A DNA stretch of 64,000 nucleotides from G963676655 sp963678305 (GTDB lineage: Bacteria > Verrucomicrobiota > Lentisphaeria > Victivallales > Victivallaceae). The notes beneath the pieces were generated by a model, which saw nothing but the letters and a program-made list of their open reading frames with translations, had not been told where the DNA came from and did no database searches. The stretch covers positions 99,458 through 163,457 of the forward strand of contig CAXXVV010000008.1 in NCBI GenBank assembly GCA_963678305.2, given 5' to 3'. Below are positions 44,254-54,123 of this stretch, piece after piece (position 1 is the first letter of the stretch; every line of letters begins with the position of its first letter). The position numbers and the translations under genes were made by a program.

Positions 44254-44283
44254 TACCGCAAATATTTGCGGTAACATTTGCGG
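44254..44283. promoter_or_regulatory. 20-bp palindromic operator plus extra half-site
   Basis: TACCGCAAATATTTGCGGTA at 44254-44273 is a perfect 20-bp palindrome directly at the predicted transcription start. ATTTGCGG follows at 44276-44283 as a third half-site. The layout resembles that in front of the LacI gene at 20482. It is probably the autoregulatory operator of the LacI protein starting at 44306. Confidence 0.7.
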
Positions 44284-44305
44284 AATTTTTTTCATAAGGA
44301 TTAAC

Positions 44306-45313
44306 ATGGCGAGAAAGTACATAGTAAGTCTGAAAGATATTGCTCAGGAAACCGGAGTTTCAATCTCAACGGTATCGCGGGTGATCAAGAAAAAAGGAGA
44401 ACTATCCCCCGCAACCAGAGACAAAGTCTTGAATGCCGCGAAAAAACTCGGTTATCATTCCAATCTGCTGATCGACGGCATGAAAACCGGCAAGACCCGG
44501 ACCATCGGCGTTTGTGCCACTATCTCCGACCCATATCTCAACCGGATTGTCTATGGTATCCATAACGAACTTGACAAACACGACTATTCGATGAACCTGG
44601 TCTGTCCAACCAGTCAGGACAGTAATGAATTGAAACTGATTCACCGACTAATGCAGCACCGGGTCGAGGGCGTCATAATCAGACCTTCCCGGGATTATGT
44701 CAGCAACGACTATTTTCAGGAAGTCATCGACAGCGGCATTCCGCTGGTGACAGTCGACCGCAATCTGCCCAATGCCAGCGTCAACTTTGTCGGTTCTGAC
44801 GATTTTGAGGGCGCAAGTCTGGCAACGAAATATCTCATAGACAAGGGACACCGGGTCATCGGCCATATTCAGGGACCGCAATACACCAGTACCGGCCGTT
44901 TAAGGCAGGAGGCATTTGTTGCAACCGTTTCCAGGCACCGGAATGTCAAGGGCATTTTATCTGAACATGAAACTTTTAACGACGGATCGTATGAAGAGAC
45001 TGAAAAGTTCATTCTCGACAATCCGGATATGACCGCGATATTCACCGCCAACGACAATGTGGCGATAAGCGTCTATAAGATAGTCGCAAAACTTGGCAAA
45101 AGAATTCCACAGGACCTGTCAGTGATTGCGTTCTCAGATGTCTACGCGAACACGATGGTGCCGGAACTGACCGCCATTGAACAAAAACCGGATGAAGTAG
45201 GCAAAAGCGCGGTCAAACTTATATTCAAAATTCTCGAAGACGACAACAGAAAGCCGGAAAAAGTCTGTATCAAGCCGGTATTAGTAGAAAGAAATTCAGT
45301 AAAAAGCTGTTAA
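44306..45313 (+). CDS. LacI-family transcriptional regulator
   Basis: The 335-residue protein has the LacI helix-turn-helix and hinge (SLKDIAQETGVSISTVSRVI, GELSPATRDKVLNAAKKLG) and a complete sugar-binding domain (VRQ-like region replaced by YHSNLLIDGMKTGKTRTIG; VTVDRNLP; FTANDNVAISVYKIV; VIAFSD). AAGGA lies five bases before the ATG. It leads a unit with a pseudopilin (28 bases downstream) and an 1108-residue secreted glycosidase-like protein, its likely targets. Confidence 0.94.
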   Translation: MARKYIVSLKDIAQETGVSISTVSRVIKKKGELSPATRDKVLNAAKKLGYHSNLLIDGMKTGKTRTIGVCATISDPYLNRIVYGIHNELDKHDYSMNLVCPTSQDSNELKLIHRLMQHRVEGVIIRPSRDYVSNDYFQEVIDSGIPLVTVDRNLPNASVNFVGSDDFEGASLATKYLIDKGHRVIGHIQGPQYTSTGRLRQEAFVATVSRHRNVKGILSEHETFNDGSYEETEKFILDNPDMTAIFTANDNVAISVYKIVAKLGKRIPQDLSVIAFSDVYANTMVPELTAIEQKPDEVGKSAVKLIFKILEDDNRKPEKVCIKPVLVERNSVKSC

Positions 45314-45341
45314 CAATACTAATAACACAGGAGTAAGCCAA

Positions 45342-46070
45342 ATGCAAAAAGAACAAAAAAGATTCACCCTGATCGAACTGCTTGTCGTCATAGCAATTAT
45401 CGCAATCCTGGCCAGTATGCTGTTACCGGCGTTGAATCAGGCCCGGGAAAAAGCCAAGCAGATCAGCTGCACCAATAATTTGAAACAAATGGGTACTTCG
45501 TTCGCGATGTATCTGGGAAATTACGAGGATCAGTTCCCGGTGGCGTCGGTCAACAGGGCCGGCGGCGGCAAATATTACTGGGCGGATTACCTGCGGCCGT
45601 ATATGGGCTCAAAATTTCCGGACGACAGTCTGATAGTCGGAGACGGAACCGCACCGATCCCGAAAAACATGATCTGCCCGTCATTAAATCTTAACGGCCG
45701 TAAAGTTTCAAACATGTATACCGGATTTCTCAGCTACGGCTACAACAATTACGGGTTGGCTGACGGTATTTGGGGCGGAACCGTAAAATCGACCCGCATC
45801 AAGCGGGCTTCAACAGTTCTGGTCACCGCCGATTGCGGTCAGGTCTTCAACGGAGAGATCAGAGGCGTCAGCACCTTGAATGACGGCAGCAGATTGCGGT
45901 ATCGCCACAGCAACAATACTGACGAATTTCCAGGTGACGGCATGGCCAATATCCAGTATGCGGACGGTCACGTCGGCAATGTCAAATATCCGACCCTTTA
46001 CAAACCTAACGGAACCTGGTGGGCCTCTTTTTACAACGTCCAGCCCTGGATGGAAAAAGGGATGAGATAA
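45342..46070 (+). CDS. prepilin-like protein with modified H-X9-DG region
   Basis: The 242-residue protein starts KEQKRFTLIELLVVIAI, followed by the conserved helix and LPALNQAREKAKQISC. RHSNNTDEFPGDG has H-X9-DG spacing, but the ADGH block that normally closes the motif lies eleven residues further on (ANIQYADGHVG), so about ten residues are inserted relative to the three sister proteins. AGGAG stands eight bases before the ATG. It is the middle gene of the LacI-pseudopilin-glycosidase unit. Confidence 0.9.
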   Translation: MQKEQKRFTLIELLVVIAIIAILASMLLPALNQAREKAKQISCTNNLKQMGTSFAMYLGNYEDQFPVASVNRAGGGKYYWADYLRPYMGSKFPDDSLIVGDGTAPIPKNMICPSLNLNGRKVSNMYTGFLSYGYNNYGLADGIWGGTVKSTRIKRASTVLVTADCGQVFNGEIRGVSTLNDGSRLRYRHSNNTDEFPGDGMANIQYADGHVGNVKYPTLYKPNGTWWASFYNVQPWMEKGMR

Positions 46071-46162
46071 TCTTTCATCGCAAAACAAACACACTTTTTA
46101 TTCGGCCTTCTTAAAGCCGGAATAGGGATTTCTATACATTAATACCGTTGAAAGGATCGGAA

Positions 46163-49100
46163 ATGAATAAAACTTTGCTGCTTTTCGCACTTGCCGGAAT
46201 ACCGCTGGCGCCAACATGCATGACGATAACCGCCGCTGACAACATCGTGATAGACGACTTCGGCAAGCAATCCGCCGCCGTCTGGAAAATTACCTGCGCG
46301 CCTAAATTCACCCCGAACCCTGACTTTGGCGCAACAGCCAAGCTGGGCAATGACAATCAACCGGTTCTCAAACTGGAATTCACGAAAAAAGACTCAAAAG
46401 GAAAAATTAAAAACAAGTGGTTTAAAATATCGCGCAGTATTACACCGCGGCCGGAATGGAAAAACGCAACCGGGATCAAAGTTGACCTGGCAGTGAAAAA
46501 AACCGGGCAATGGTGGCTGCAACTATCAGTTACTTCCGGCGGCGAACAGTTCAATAAAACATTGATTCCCTACAGTTATACCGGCATGAGCCTCCAGGAC
46601 CGGACTGCACCATTCAAAAGCTTCAAATCAAAATCCGGAAAAAAGCTTGACCCGACTCAAATAACGGCAATCAATATCACCGGTTCCCTGCCGGAAAACA
46701 CACTTTACCTGGCTAAACTTTCCCTGATGATGAAATCGCAATTGAAGCATTTTGTCAAATTCACCACCAATGTACCGGACCTCAACATATTTGAACCGGG
46801 CCAACAAGTCGAAATGACTTTTTCCGTACTCGGCAATCTGCCGCCAAAAGCCAAATCATTGCGTTATGAAGTCCGCGATTATTTCGACAAGCTGGTCAAT
46901 TCAGGCAATATTCCGGTAAAGCATGGAGAAAAACGTTACACCACAAAATTCACCCCGGAGCAATCCGGTTATTACGATGTCAAAGCCTACTGGCTTGACG
47001 GAAATGGAAAGCGACTTGCCAAAACTTCCTGTATAAAGACTTTCGGCTCGCTGGAACAAGGTCGCGGCACTTTCGCGGTCATGCCAAACACGATCAAACA
47101 AAATATCGCCCGAATGAGAAAATACGGCGAATCAGCATTTTTCGGTTTTCACGGCAACTCGTCAAACCTGGTTGACCGGATGGGCATGTCATGGCGGCTG
47201 CGCGGCAGAAGATGGAAATGGGACGAACCAAAGGTTAAACCGAAAATGATCAGCGGCACCGCTGAGTGGGCCGCTAAAATAATTGCAAATGCCAAAGTCG
47301 ATCCTGATTGGCAAAATAATTTCTGCAACCAGGCCATGAATATCGCCAGCAATCTGCCAGAATGGGCCAAGCGGAGTAATCTGGACCCTGCGCCCGGGCT
47401 AAAAGACGTCAATGAATATTACCGCTATCTTCGCGATGTTGTCAAAGTGAACAAGCATCAATATCCCGGCATGAAACACCGGGTATACGACATCTTCTGG
47501 GAAGTTAATTTAAATCGTCCAAAGGTCGGCATTCACAAACCGACATATTATCCGGAAGACATCATCAAGCAGTATCAGACAGCCGGCAAAGTCATAAAAT
47601 CAGAAGATCCCAACGCGATCCTGGCCGGACCATGCTGTTCAAGTCCTTTTAAAAACTTTGACTGGAACATCCCGCTGTTTGAACAAGGAATTTGTAAATA
47701 TATTGACGCCTATAATTGTCACGGCTACCATACCCCGCCGCCGGAAGACGACAATGTGGTGCAGAACCTGCGTCGCTTGCAAAAAATGATCAAACAGTAT
47801 AATAACGGCAAACCGCTGGATATCTACTGTACTGAACTGGGTTACCGATCCCAGTACGGCAGTCGTGATAAACACAAAGAACATGCGCAGTGGCACGCCA
47901 GGATCGCAACGATCCTCAAGGGCGAAGGCATCAGAGTTTATTATCCTTTTTATTCTTATGACTACCGCGGCGCGGATAACAGTTGGGGAATATGCTATAA
48001 TCTGAATCCTAAACTCGGCTGGGGGCCGAAACACGTATCACCGAAAGCCGCGGTTCCAGCACTGGCAGTCTGCGCCAACGAACTGGAAGGAACGGAGCCG
48101 GTCAGTGACCAGCCGTGGTTCGGACGCGATATCTGGTGCTACATTTTCAAAGAGATCGAAAGCGGCAAACCGGTTGTCGTTATCTGGTCCGTCCATAACA
48201 AACATAAGTTGAAATTTCCCGCCGGCAACGTGAAAAACCTGCAGGTAACCAACATCATGGGAAACCGTTCAACCATCAAGGTCAATAACGGTTTCGCATC
48301 GCTGGACATTTCCCCCTCTTTACTCTATATAAGAGGTGCGGATGCCGCTATTTATGCCGCCCCCGGCAAAATTAAAGACCGGCTGATCGGCAAACTGTAT
48401 CCGGGTGAAAACGTCAAGCTGAAAGCCTGCGGTAAAACGATCAAAAAACTTGAATATTACGGAGATATTAAGTTGAACGCCGCATCGGACACGGGAAAAC
48501 TGGAAATATCGGTCCCGGCAACCAGCCGCCCCGGCGCGATACCGGTACTCATTAACGGTAGTATCGTCAAATGGCTGGCAATCCTTGAGCCGTTGAAAGT
48601 GGAAAAAACCGCATTGCAGAAACAAAACGGTCAACTGGCAATTGCACTCACATTGAAAAACATGGGAATTGTCCCGCTGCCGACAAAAGTAACCTTCGAT
48701 CCGGTCGGCTCCAGGGAATTGACGGTTGAAAAAATTATCGGCAAGCAAAGTACGGCCGAATTCCTGATGCCGCTGCGCATATCCGGAAAAATAGATCCTG
48801 GCAAACCGCTGGCCTGTAGAATATCCATCAAGTCCGGTTCCCTGGCCGAGACAGTTCTCGATAAACAGTTCAGCCTGTTATCCGCCCATCTCCGTGGTGA
48901 AAACGGCAAAGACAAGCTGCCGAATACCATAAGCTGGCAGGGGAAAAGCGCCTCAGGAGGCATTGATAAAGCAACCGCAGCGTTTGAATGGGATAAGAAA
49001 AATCTCTATATCCAGGTAAAGGTCAAAGATAAAACATTCCATCAGACCAGAACCGACGGTACGATCTGGAAGATGGACAGCCTGCAAGTCGCGTTTGACA

Positions 49101-49489
49101 CTCATCCGGAACTCAACGACCTTTATGCACCGCTGGCCGGAATATTCACCAAGAAAGTAACCAGTCTCGACTTTGCCATGACCCCGAAAGGCAAACTGGT
49201 ATGGCGCGACCGGACCCATAATGCCGAAGAGTTGAAACTCAATAACGTAACCGGCAAGGTCGGCTTCGACTTCAAGCGGGATTCGAAGAATGGTATCTTA
49301 ACCTATAAACTGAGTATTCCGTGGAAAGAAATCGGACTGGACAAGGTAGAAAAAGGCAAACCGATCGGTATCGCCATCCTGGTAAACGATTCAGACGGGG
49401 AAAAGACCCGTCGAACTGGACTGGAATTATTCAAAGGCATCATGCGCGGTAAGAACCATCGCCTTTACGGAGTAATAAACCTGAATTAA
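46163..49489 (+). CDS. giant secreted glycosidase-like protein with C-terminal CBM9-like domain
   Basis: The start at ATG 46163 (AAAGGA six bases upstream) gives 1108 residues with a signal peptide (KTLLLFALAGIPLAPT). An N-terminal sandwich domain (about 30-200) and an Ig-like stretch precede a clan GH-A-like barrel, with FWEVNLNR near residue 446 and YCTELGYR near 558 as candidate catalytic glutamates, recalling GH39/GH5 proteins. Beta domains follow. The last about 200 residues match CBM9-type domains (AAFEWDKKNLYIQVKVKD, LQVAFDTHPE, YKLSIPWKEIGL). A terminator lies just downstream. The substrate is unknown. Confidence 0.8.
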   Translation: MNKTLLLFALAGIPLAPTCMTITAADNIVIDDFGKQSAAVWKITCAPKFTPNPDFGATAKLGNDNQPVLKLEFTKKDSKGKIKNKWFKISRSITPRPEWKNATGIKVDLAVKKTGQWWLQLSVTSGGEQFNKTLIPYSYTGMSLQDRTAPFKSFKSKSGKKLDPTQITAINITGSLPENTLYLAKLSLMMKSQLKHFVKFTTNVPDLNIFEPGQQVEMTFSVLGNLPPKAKSLRYEVRDYFDKLVNSGNIPVKHGEKRYTTKFTPEQSGYYDVKAYWLDGNGKRLAKTSCIKTFGSLEQGRGTFAVMPNTIKQNIARMRKYGESAFFGFHGNSSNLVDRMGMSWRLRGRRWKWDEPKVKPKMISGTAEWAAKIIANAKVDPDWQNNFCNQAMNIASNLPEWAKRSNLDPAPGLKDVNEYYRYLRDVVKVNKHQYPGMKHRVYDIFWEVNLNRPKVGIHKPTYYPEDIIKQYQTAGKVIKSEDPNAILAGPCCSSPFKNFDWNIPLFEQGICKYIDAYNCHGYHTPPPEDDNVVQNLRRLQKMIKQYNNGKPLDIYCTELGYRSQYGSRDKHKEHAQWHARIATILKGEGIRVYYPFYSYDYRGADNSWGICYNLNPKLGWGPKHVSPKAAVPALAVCANELEGTEPVSDQPWFGRDIWCYIFKEIESGKPVVVIWSVHNKHKLKFPAGNVKNLQVTNIMGNRSTIKVNNGFASLDISPSLLYIRGADAAIYAAPGKIKDRLIGKLYPGENVKLKACGKTIKKLEYYGDIKLNAASDTGKLEISVPATSRPGAIPVLINGSIVKWLAILEPLKVEKTALQKQNGQLAIALTLKNMGIVPLPTKVTFDPVGSRELTVEKIIGKQSTAEFLMPLRISGKIDPGKPLACRISIKSGSLAETVLDKQFSLLSAHLRGENGKDKLPNTISWQGKSASGGIDKATAAFEWDKKNLYIQVKVKDKTFHQTRTDGTIWKMDSLQVAFDTHPELNDLYAPLAGIFTKKVTSLDFAMTPKGKLVWRDRTHNAEELKLNNVTGKVGFDFKRDSKNGILTYKLSIPWKEIGLDKVEKGKPIGIAILVNDSDGEKTRRTGLELFKGIMRGKNHRLYGVINLN

Positions 49490-49508
49490 TTCTTCTTCGA
49501 AAAAATTC

Positions 49509-49547
49509 AGTCTCATGTGAAATATCAATTTCACATGAGACTTTTTT
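49509..49547 (+). terminator. strong intrinsic terminator
   Basis: A perfect 15-bp stem (49509-49523 with 49528-49542) around a 4-base loop is followed by six T residues. It lies 20 bases past the stop codon of the secreted glycosidase and ends the LacI-pseudopilin-glycosidase transcript. Confidence 0.93.
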
Positions 49548-49944
49548 GTGCTTAATAAGTAGTATTTCATCTCCGAACTTAAATCCAGTTGAGAGTAATT
49601 ATTATCCTTTTTCGGCTTTCCCATGGGTATGGATTAAAATGGACTTTTTTGAAAAACAAAGCAATCATTATGCTCACCCGGAACATATCGGTTTTCAAGT
49701 GATTTCATAAAATATGAACAATCCACTAAGGCGGGCTTCGCCCCGCAACCGGCTTAAGGTCTGAGAATCCAGGCGTTATGGAAAAACAACCTGAAACAAC
49801 TTGGTCAACAGAGAGCTAAACAGCCTGATTCCATAAACGATTTTATGCAAGAAGTCCCAATCAAAAACACTAACGAAAAATCAGTAAAATGCACTATAAT
49901 TTATCCGAGTTGGATTTTTTATTTTATTTTTTTATGTTCAAATA
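49548..49944. other. intergenic region with dispersed hairpins
   Basis: This gap between the terminator and the next LacI promoter has no credible gene. It contains a GC-rich hairpin built on GCGGGC-TTCG-CCCCGC near 49733-49748, and an 8-bp inverted repeat, TTATGGAA (49776-49783) with TTCCATAA (49829-49836). Both look like small dispersed palindromes. Confidence 0.55.
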
Positions 49945-49973
49945 TTGACTTTTTTCTTTTAACAACCTATAAT
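49945..49973 (+). promoter_or_regulatory. promoter of LacI-family gene
   Basis: TTGACT (49945-49950) and consensus TATAAT (49968-49973) are spaced by 17 bp, as in front of the LacI gene at 44306. The start region has only the weak dyad TTTA-N9-TAAA (about 49978-49994) as an operator candidate. Confidence 0.65.
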
Positions 49974-50015
49974 ATACTTTAGCGGGTTGGTAAATTTAAT
50001 AAATAAAGAAATTAC

Positions 50016-51029
50016 ATGAAAAGACGCAAAGCAACAAGAAAAGATGTGGCGTATGCCGCCGGAGTAAGTGTCACGACCGTCACCCATGCCTTGTCGGAAA
50101 CACCTGGTTCATGGGTAAAGAAAAGCACCCGGGAACATATTAAGGCCGTAGCGACTAAACTGGGGTACACTCCCAGCTTTGTCGGAAAGTCATTGGCAAC
50201 CGGGCAGAATTATCTGGTAGGACTGCTCCATCCCTGTCGGAAACACCTTTCTTACGGCTTCTATCAGGAGATAATGATCGGCATGACCAGTGCCATGGAA
50301 AAGGATGATTACAACCTGGTAATGCTGTTCGCTTCCCCGGAAAAGCGCTATCTCAAACCAATTTCCCAGCACCGGCTCGACGGGGTAATCGTGCTGCAGA
50401 GTGAACCCGGCGACGAGCATATTCGAGAGGTGATGTCAACCAATATCCCGATGGTGGTGGTTAATAAAGACATAGCCGGTTCAGACACAAGCATCGGCTG
50501 CGTTCGCTCCGACCATTACGACATGATGGAAAAAGTTATCGATGATTTGCAATCGAAAGGCTGTCGTTCCATGCTGGCGGTACAGGATTTCAACGCCTGC
50601 GACGCCAATGTGATAATGCATAAAGCCTATTCGGAAATTCTTGCCCGGAAATCAATGGAGCAACCGGTATTCGGGACAACGATGATTCCCGACCTGGAAC
50701 ATCCGGACCGGATCGCCGCGCAATTTCGTAATTCTTTCGCATCAGGTCAAAAGTGGGACGGAGTGTTCATTGACGGCGTCGAAACAGCCGAAATTTTCAT
50801 TGAAACAGCATTGGAGTTCAATTTACAAGCGGACCGCGATTACCATCTGGTTATCGCCAGCGTAAAAAGTCCGCCGCACAATTTTACCAGATCACGGGTC
50901 GAGATGCGCTGTTATGTACAAAATCCGCAGGCGATGGGCTCTCATGCCTGGGAACAAATGAAAAAACTGATACAAGGAAAACAATTAACTGAAAAAATAC
51001 TGGTTCCCTATATTGCTCTTGAGCCGTGA
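50016..51029 (+). CDS. LacI-family transcriptional regulator
   Basis: The 337-residue protein has a LacI-type DNA-binding domain in which the usual TVSRVLN is TVTHALSETPG (ATRKDVAYAAGVSVTTVTHA) and the hinge reads LGYTPSFVGKSLATGQN. The effector domain is complete. The changed recognition helix suggests an operator unlike those at 20394 and 44254, in keeping with the absence of such palindromes here. It precedes a 961-residue secreted protein by 196 bases. Confidence 0.92.
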   Translation: MKRRKATRKDVAYAAGVSVTTVTHALSETPGSWVKKSTREHIKAVATKLGYTPSFVGKSLATGQNYLVGLLHPCRKHLSYGFYQEIMIGMTSAMEKDDYNLVMLFASPEKRYLKPISQHRLDGVIVLQSEPGDEHIREVMSTNIPMVVVNKDIAGSDTSIGCVRSDHYDMMEKVIDDLQSKGCRSMLAVQDFNACDANVIMHKAYSEILARKSMEQPVFGTTMIPDLEHPDRIAAQFRNSFASGQKWDGVFIDGVETAEIFIETALEFNLQADRDYHLVIASVKSPPHNFTRSRVEMRCYVQNPQAMGSHAWEQMKKLIQGKQLTEKILVPYIALEP

Positions 51030-51225
51030 TTCTGTTTCCCGGTGGAATTAAGTATATAACAGGGCCGGACATAAACCATATAGCTGTTCCGCGGATCGTA
51101 AATAATGCGGCATACCGGACCGGCATTTATTTATGGAACATAACAATGTAATTTGACAATGCCTGAGAGCCATCAGTGCAATAATATATGATCTGCTTTG
51201 AGAATCTTTAGATAAAAGGACCAAC

Positions 51226-54111
51226 ATGAAAAAAGTAATATCATTGATCGGAATCATCTCTTTGTTTTCATTAGTCGGAACGGCGGCAGCGCGAACAGAG
51301 ACCAAAACCATCAACGCCGCGGAATCAGTTGAAGTTGCCCTGCCGGATGCATCATCCGGCAAACAAGTCATTCTGCAATTAAAATGTCAGCAGCCCCGCC
51401 CCAAATACGGCGGCTATCTGCACATGATGAGATTAATGGTTAACGATCGGCCGGTCACGCCAAAGCGCTACGGCAAAATTCCTGTACTGCTCAACAAACA
51501 GCCGGAATTTGCCTATATGAATAAGAAGATCCCATTCTTCAAAGACGGAAAATGGCTGGTGTTTTACAATAAAGATTACGGTAAACTGCCGTCATTTGTC
51601 AAGTTATCACCGGAACAGGCATATTGTTATACTTTTGACATAAGCTCTTTTCTCAAACCTTCCGGCAACAAGCTGAAAATAATCAATACGTGGACCAGAA
51701 CCGCGGCTCAGCGTTATAAGAGCAGCATGCCGCTGGAATTTTCACTTGCCGTTAATGAGCAATCCGCTCACCAGGACAAAGATACGACTTTTGAAAAGAT
51801 ATGTGGTAAAACTATCCTGCAGGCGGAAACCAGGAAAGACTGGACATTCATGATTCCGGAGAAAATGGATAAGGACGTGTATCTCCTTCTGGAAACCTGG
51901 CAGCCTTATAAAAAATTCGGGGGCTTCAACTTTCCGTTGAAGCTGGCAATCAACGGACAGCCGGTCGATGCCGACCTTGATCGCCTTAACCCGGTTTTGA
52001 CCAATAAATCCAATAAATTTGTTTACAACGGCAAAACCTATTACTACAACTCCGGGGCAGGCATCTGGCTCTCGATGTATTCTCCCGGTCCGGATTACGC
52101 GTTGGGGCGTCACGGGATCAAAGACCCGGAACCTTATACTTATTTATTAAATATCACGTCATTCCTGAAGCCGGGTAAAAACATACTGACCGTGGAAAAC
52201 GTCTGGACTAAAATGTCCCAGAAGCAATATAAACGCGAATTACCGTTGGCAGTGCGAGCCGGCCTCGCGTTTCTTCCGGCAGATAAAAGCCGCCTCTCTT
52301 CCTTGCGGCCGAAACCGGAGTTTACCGGCGCTTTAGTCCTGAAAACGCTGCCCGGCGGCGCATTTGGGATTACAGTTGGAAAACACTTAATCCCGGTATA
52401 TTCGCAGTTTTCAAAAGACGGCGGCGGCTGGAATTGTCTCACTGGCTCAGTGCCCAACAAAACATCTCCTGACTGGAAAGTTACTACCGGCGGCAACGGT
52501 AAAAAACTGGAAATTGCCGCGGAAAGCAATGATTACCGACTACGCCGAACCGTGCAATTAATTAATCGCAGAGTGAAAATCGAAGACCAGCTGATTAATA
52601 AAACGGCGAAAGACATAGCAATCCGGCAGCATAACCAAATTAATTTTTCCGGCTTTAATTTACCCGTGTGCCGCATGGGGGGCTTGCCATCCCACAGCAC
52701 AAATAATTTCATCTGCGCGGCTAACAGTACTATGTTTCTGCCGGCGCAAAAGTCCTCCCTCGGCTGGGTAATGGAAGATGATGTTCTACGTAATCACGGT
52801 AAGATGTTCTACCGGGCAAAAGAGAAAACTTTCGGGGTTGCGGATGATTTCTTTGTTCTTGGCGCCGGAAAATCCTATACGGTTAAATGGTCTTTGTATG
52901 TCCTCATGTCCGACGATTACTTTGATTTGATCAACCGGGTCAGAAGCGACTGGGGCGCGAATTTTACGATTCCGGGACCGTTCTATTTTGTCAATATGTC
53001 GCAGGTTCTGGCCTCATCTCCGGAACAACTAAAGAAACTGATCGCAATAAACCGGGCAAAATACATTTCATTCTGGGAGTTACGGGCAAATAACGTACCG
53101 GAAGCGAACGGACGGACAATATACGCTTACGGCAACGCGCTTTGGGTTCCGCAAATGGATAAAACCCGAAAGGAAGCACAAACAGCCATCGCCAAACTGC
53201 ACGCCCTGAACTCGGGAGTCAAAGCGACCGCTTATATTCATTGTTTTTTCAACGGATTTGAAGCTCCCGGAGACCAGTCATTCAAGGACAGCCGGGTTAC
53301 CGGCTTTTCGGGCAAGCGAGCACAAAGTGTCTATTCTAAAAAGACAATTTATCCATATCGCACGGTTTATCCCACTTGGAGCAATACATTCGGAAAACTG
53401 TTCCTCCGCTCCCTGGATTTCTATTTAAACACCCTTAAAGTTGACTGGCTCTACTGGGACGAAAGCAACGGCCCCGGGGCAACCGCTAAAGATAACAAAG
53501 GAGCCTCAAACGTAACATTTAACGCCTGGGACGGACACAGCGCGGTCATTGATCCCAAAACCAACCGGATAGACAAGAAATTCGCCGTACTGCCGCTTAT
53601 CTCAAGAGACATCTTCAAATTCGCCATCAAGAAAATCTATGCCAAACCGGGCGGGGTGATACTGTTCAATGGTCCGGCAACAACCGCCTGCCGACTTAAA
53701 ACGCTGTCAATGACCGAATCACAGGACCATATTGTCCGGTGTTATCTTACCCATCTTAATACGCCACTGGCTTATGGTTTCGGCACCCCGAAATTCAGCG
53801 CTATTGTGGACCGGCTCAATTACGGCTGCCTTTATGTGCGCACTCACCTCAATTACAGTTCCGACGCTGTTACAAAATTCTACCCGTTCACCCCGCTTGA
53901 AATCCATAAAGGCTGGGTAAAAGGCAAAGAAAGAATTATAACCAATAGAGGCGGAAAATTCGGCTGGACAGGGAAGTTCAAAGCCAGAACATGGGCCTAT
54001 GACAAAAACGGCAGAAAACTTAAGGACGTTCCGGAAGTCAGAAATTATCAGGATTTGGCTGAGATAACGGTCGCGGAAGGAGGTCTGAGCATTCTGGAAA
54101 AAATTGAATGA
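51226..54111 (+). CDS. giant secreted protein with duplicated N-terminal domain, probable glycosidase
   Basis: The 961-residue protein has a signal peptide (KKVISLIGIISLFSLVGTAAA) and AAAAGGA five bases before the ATG. Residues about 25-185 and 190-345 are repeats of one beta domain: compare GGYLHMMRLMVNDRPV, YTFDISSFLKPSGNKL and INTWTRTAAQRYK with GGFNFPLKLAINGQPV, YLLNITSFLKPGKNIL and VENVWTKMSQKQYK. A large sandwich and a barrel-like region follow, with VDWLYWDESNG near residue 743 as a candidate catalytic site. I do not recognise a named family. Control by the LacI gene upstream is likely. Confidence 0.7.
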   Translation: MKKVISLIGIISLFSLVGTAAARTETKTINAAESVEVALPDASSGKQVILQLKCQQPRPKYGGYLHMMRLMVNDRPVTPKRYGKIPVLLNKQPEFAYMNKKIPFFKDGKWLVFYNKDYGKLPSFVKLSPEQAYCYTFDISSFLKPSGNKLKIINTWTRTAAQRYKSSMPLEFSLAVNEQSAHQDKDTTFEKICGKTILQAETRKDWTFMIPEKMDKDVYLLLETWQPYKKFGGFNFPLKLAINGQPVDADLDRLNPVLTNKSNKFVYNGKTYYYNSGAGIWLSMYSPGPDYALGRHGIKDPEPYTYLLNITSFLKPGKNILTVENVWTKMSQKQYKRELPLAVRAGLAFLPADKSRLSSLRPKPEFTGALVLKTLPGGAFGITVGKHLIPVYSQFSKDGGGWNCLTGSVPNKTSPDWKVTTGGNGKKLEIAAESNDYRLRRTVQLINRRVKIEDQLINKTAKDIAIRQHNQINFSGFNLPVCRMGGLPSHSTNNFICAANSTMFLPAQKSSLGWVMEDDVLRNHGKMFYRAKEKTFGVADDFFVLGAGKSYTVKWSLYVLMSDDYFDLINRVRSDWGANFTIPGPFYFVNMSQVLASSPEQLKKLIAINRAKYISFWELRANNVPEANGRTIYAYGNALWVPQMDKTRKEAQTAIAKLHALNSGVKATAYIHCFFNGFEAPGDQSFKDSRVTGFSGKRAQSVYSKKTIYPYRTVYPTWSNTFGKLFLRSLDFYLNTLKVDWLYWDESNGPGATAKDNKGASNVTFNAWDGHSAVIDPKTNRIDKKFAVLPLISRDIFKFAIKKIYAKPGGVILFNGPATTACRLKTLSMTESQDHIVRCYLTHLNTPLAYGFGTPKFSAIVDRLNYGCLYVRTHLNYSSDAVTKFYPFTPLEIHKGWVKGKERIITNRGGKFGWTGKFKARTWAYDKNGRKLKDVPEVRNYQDLAEITVAEGGLSILEKIE

Positions 54112-54123
54112 CGCTTTGTTGAT

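Noticed and set aside
51153..51187. Promoter TTGACA/TAATAT before the 961-residue gene
   Set aside because: The two boxes are 23 bp apart, too far for a normal sigma-70 promoter.
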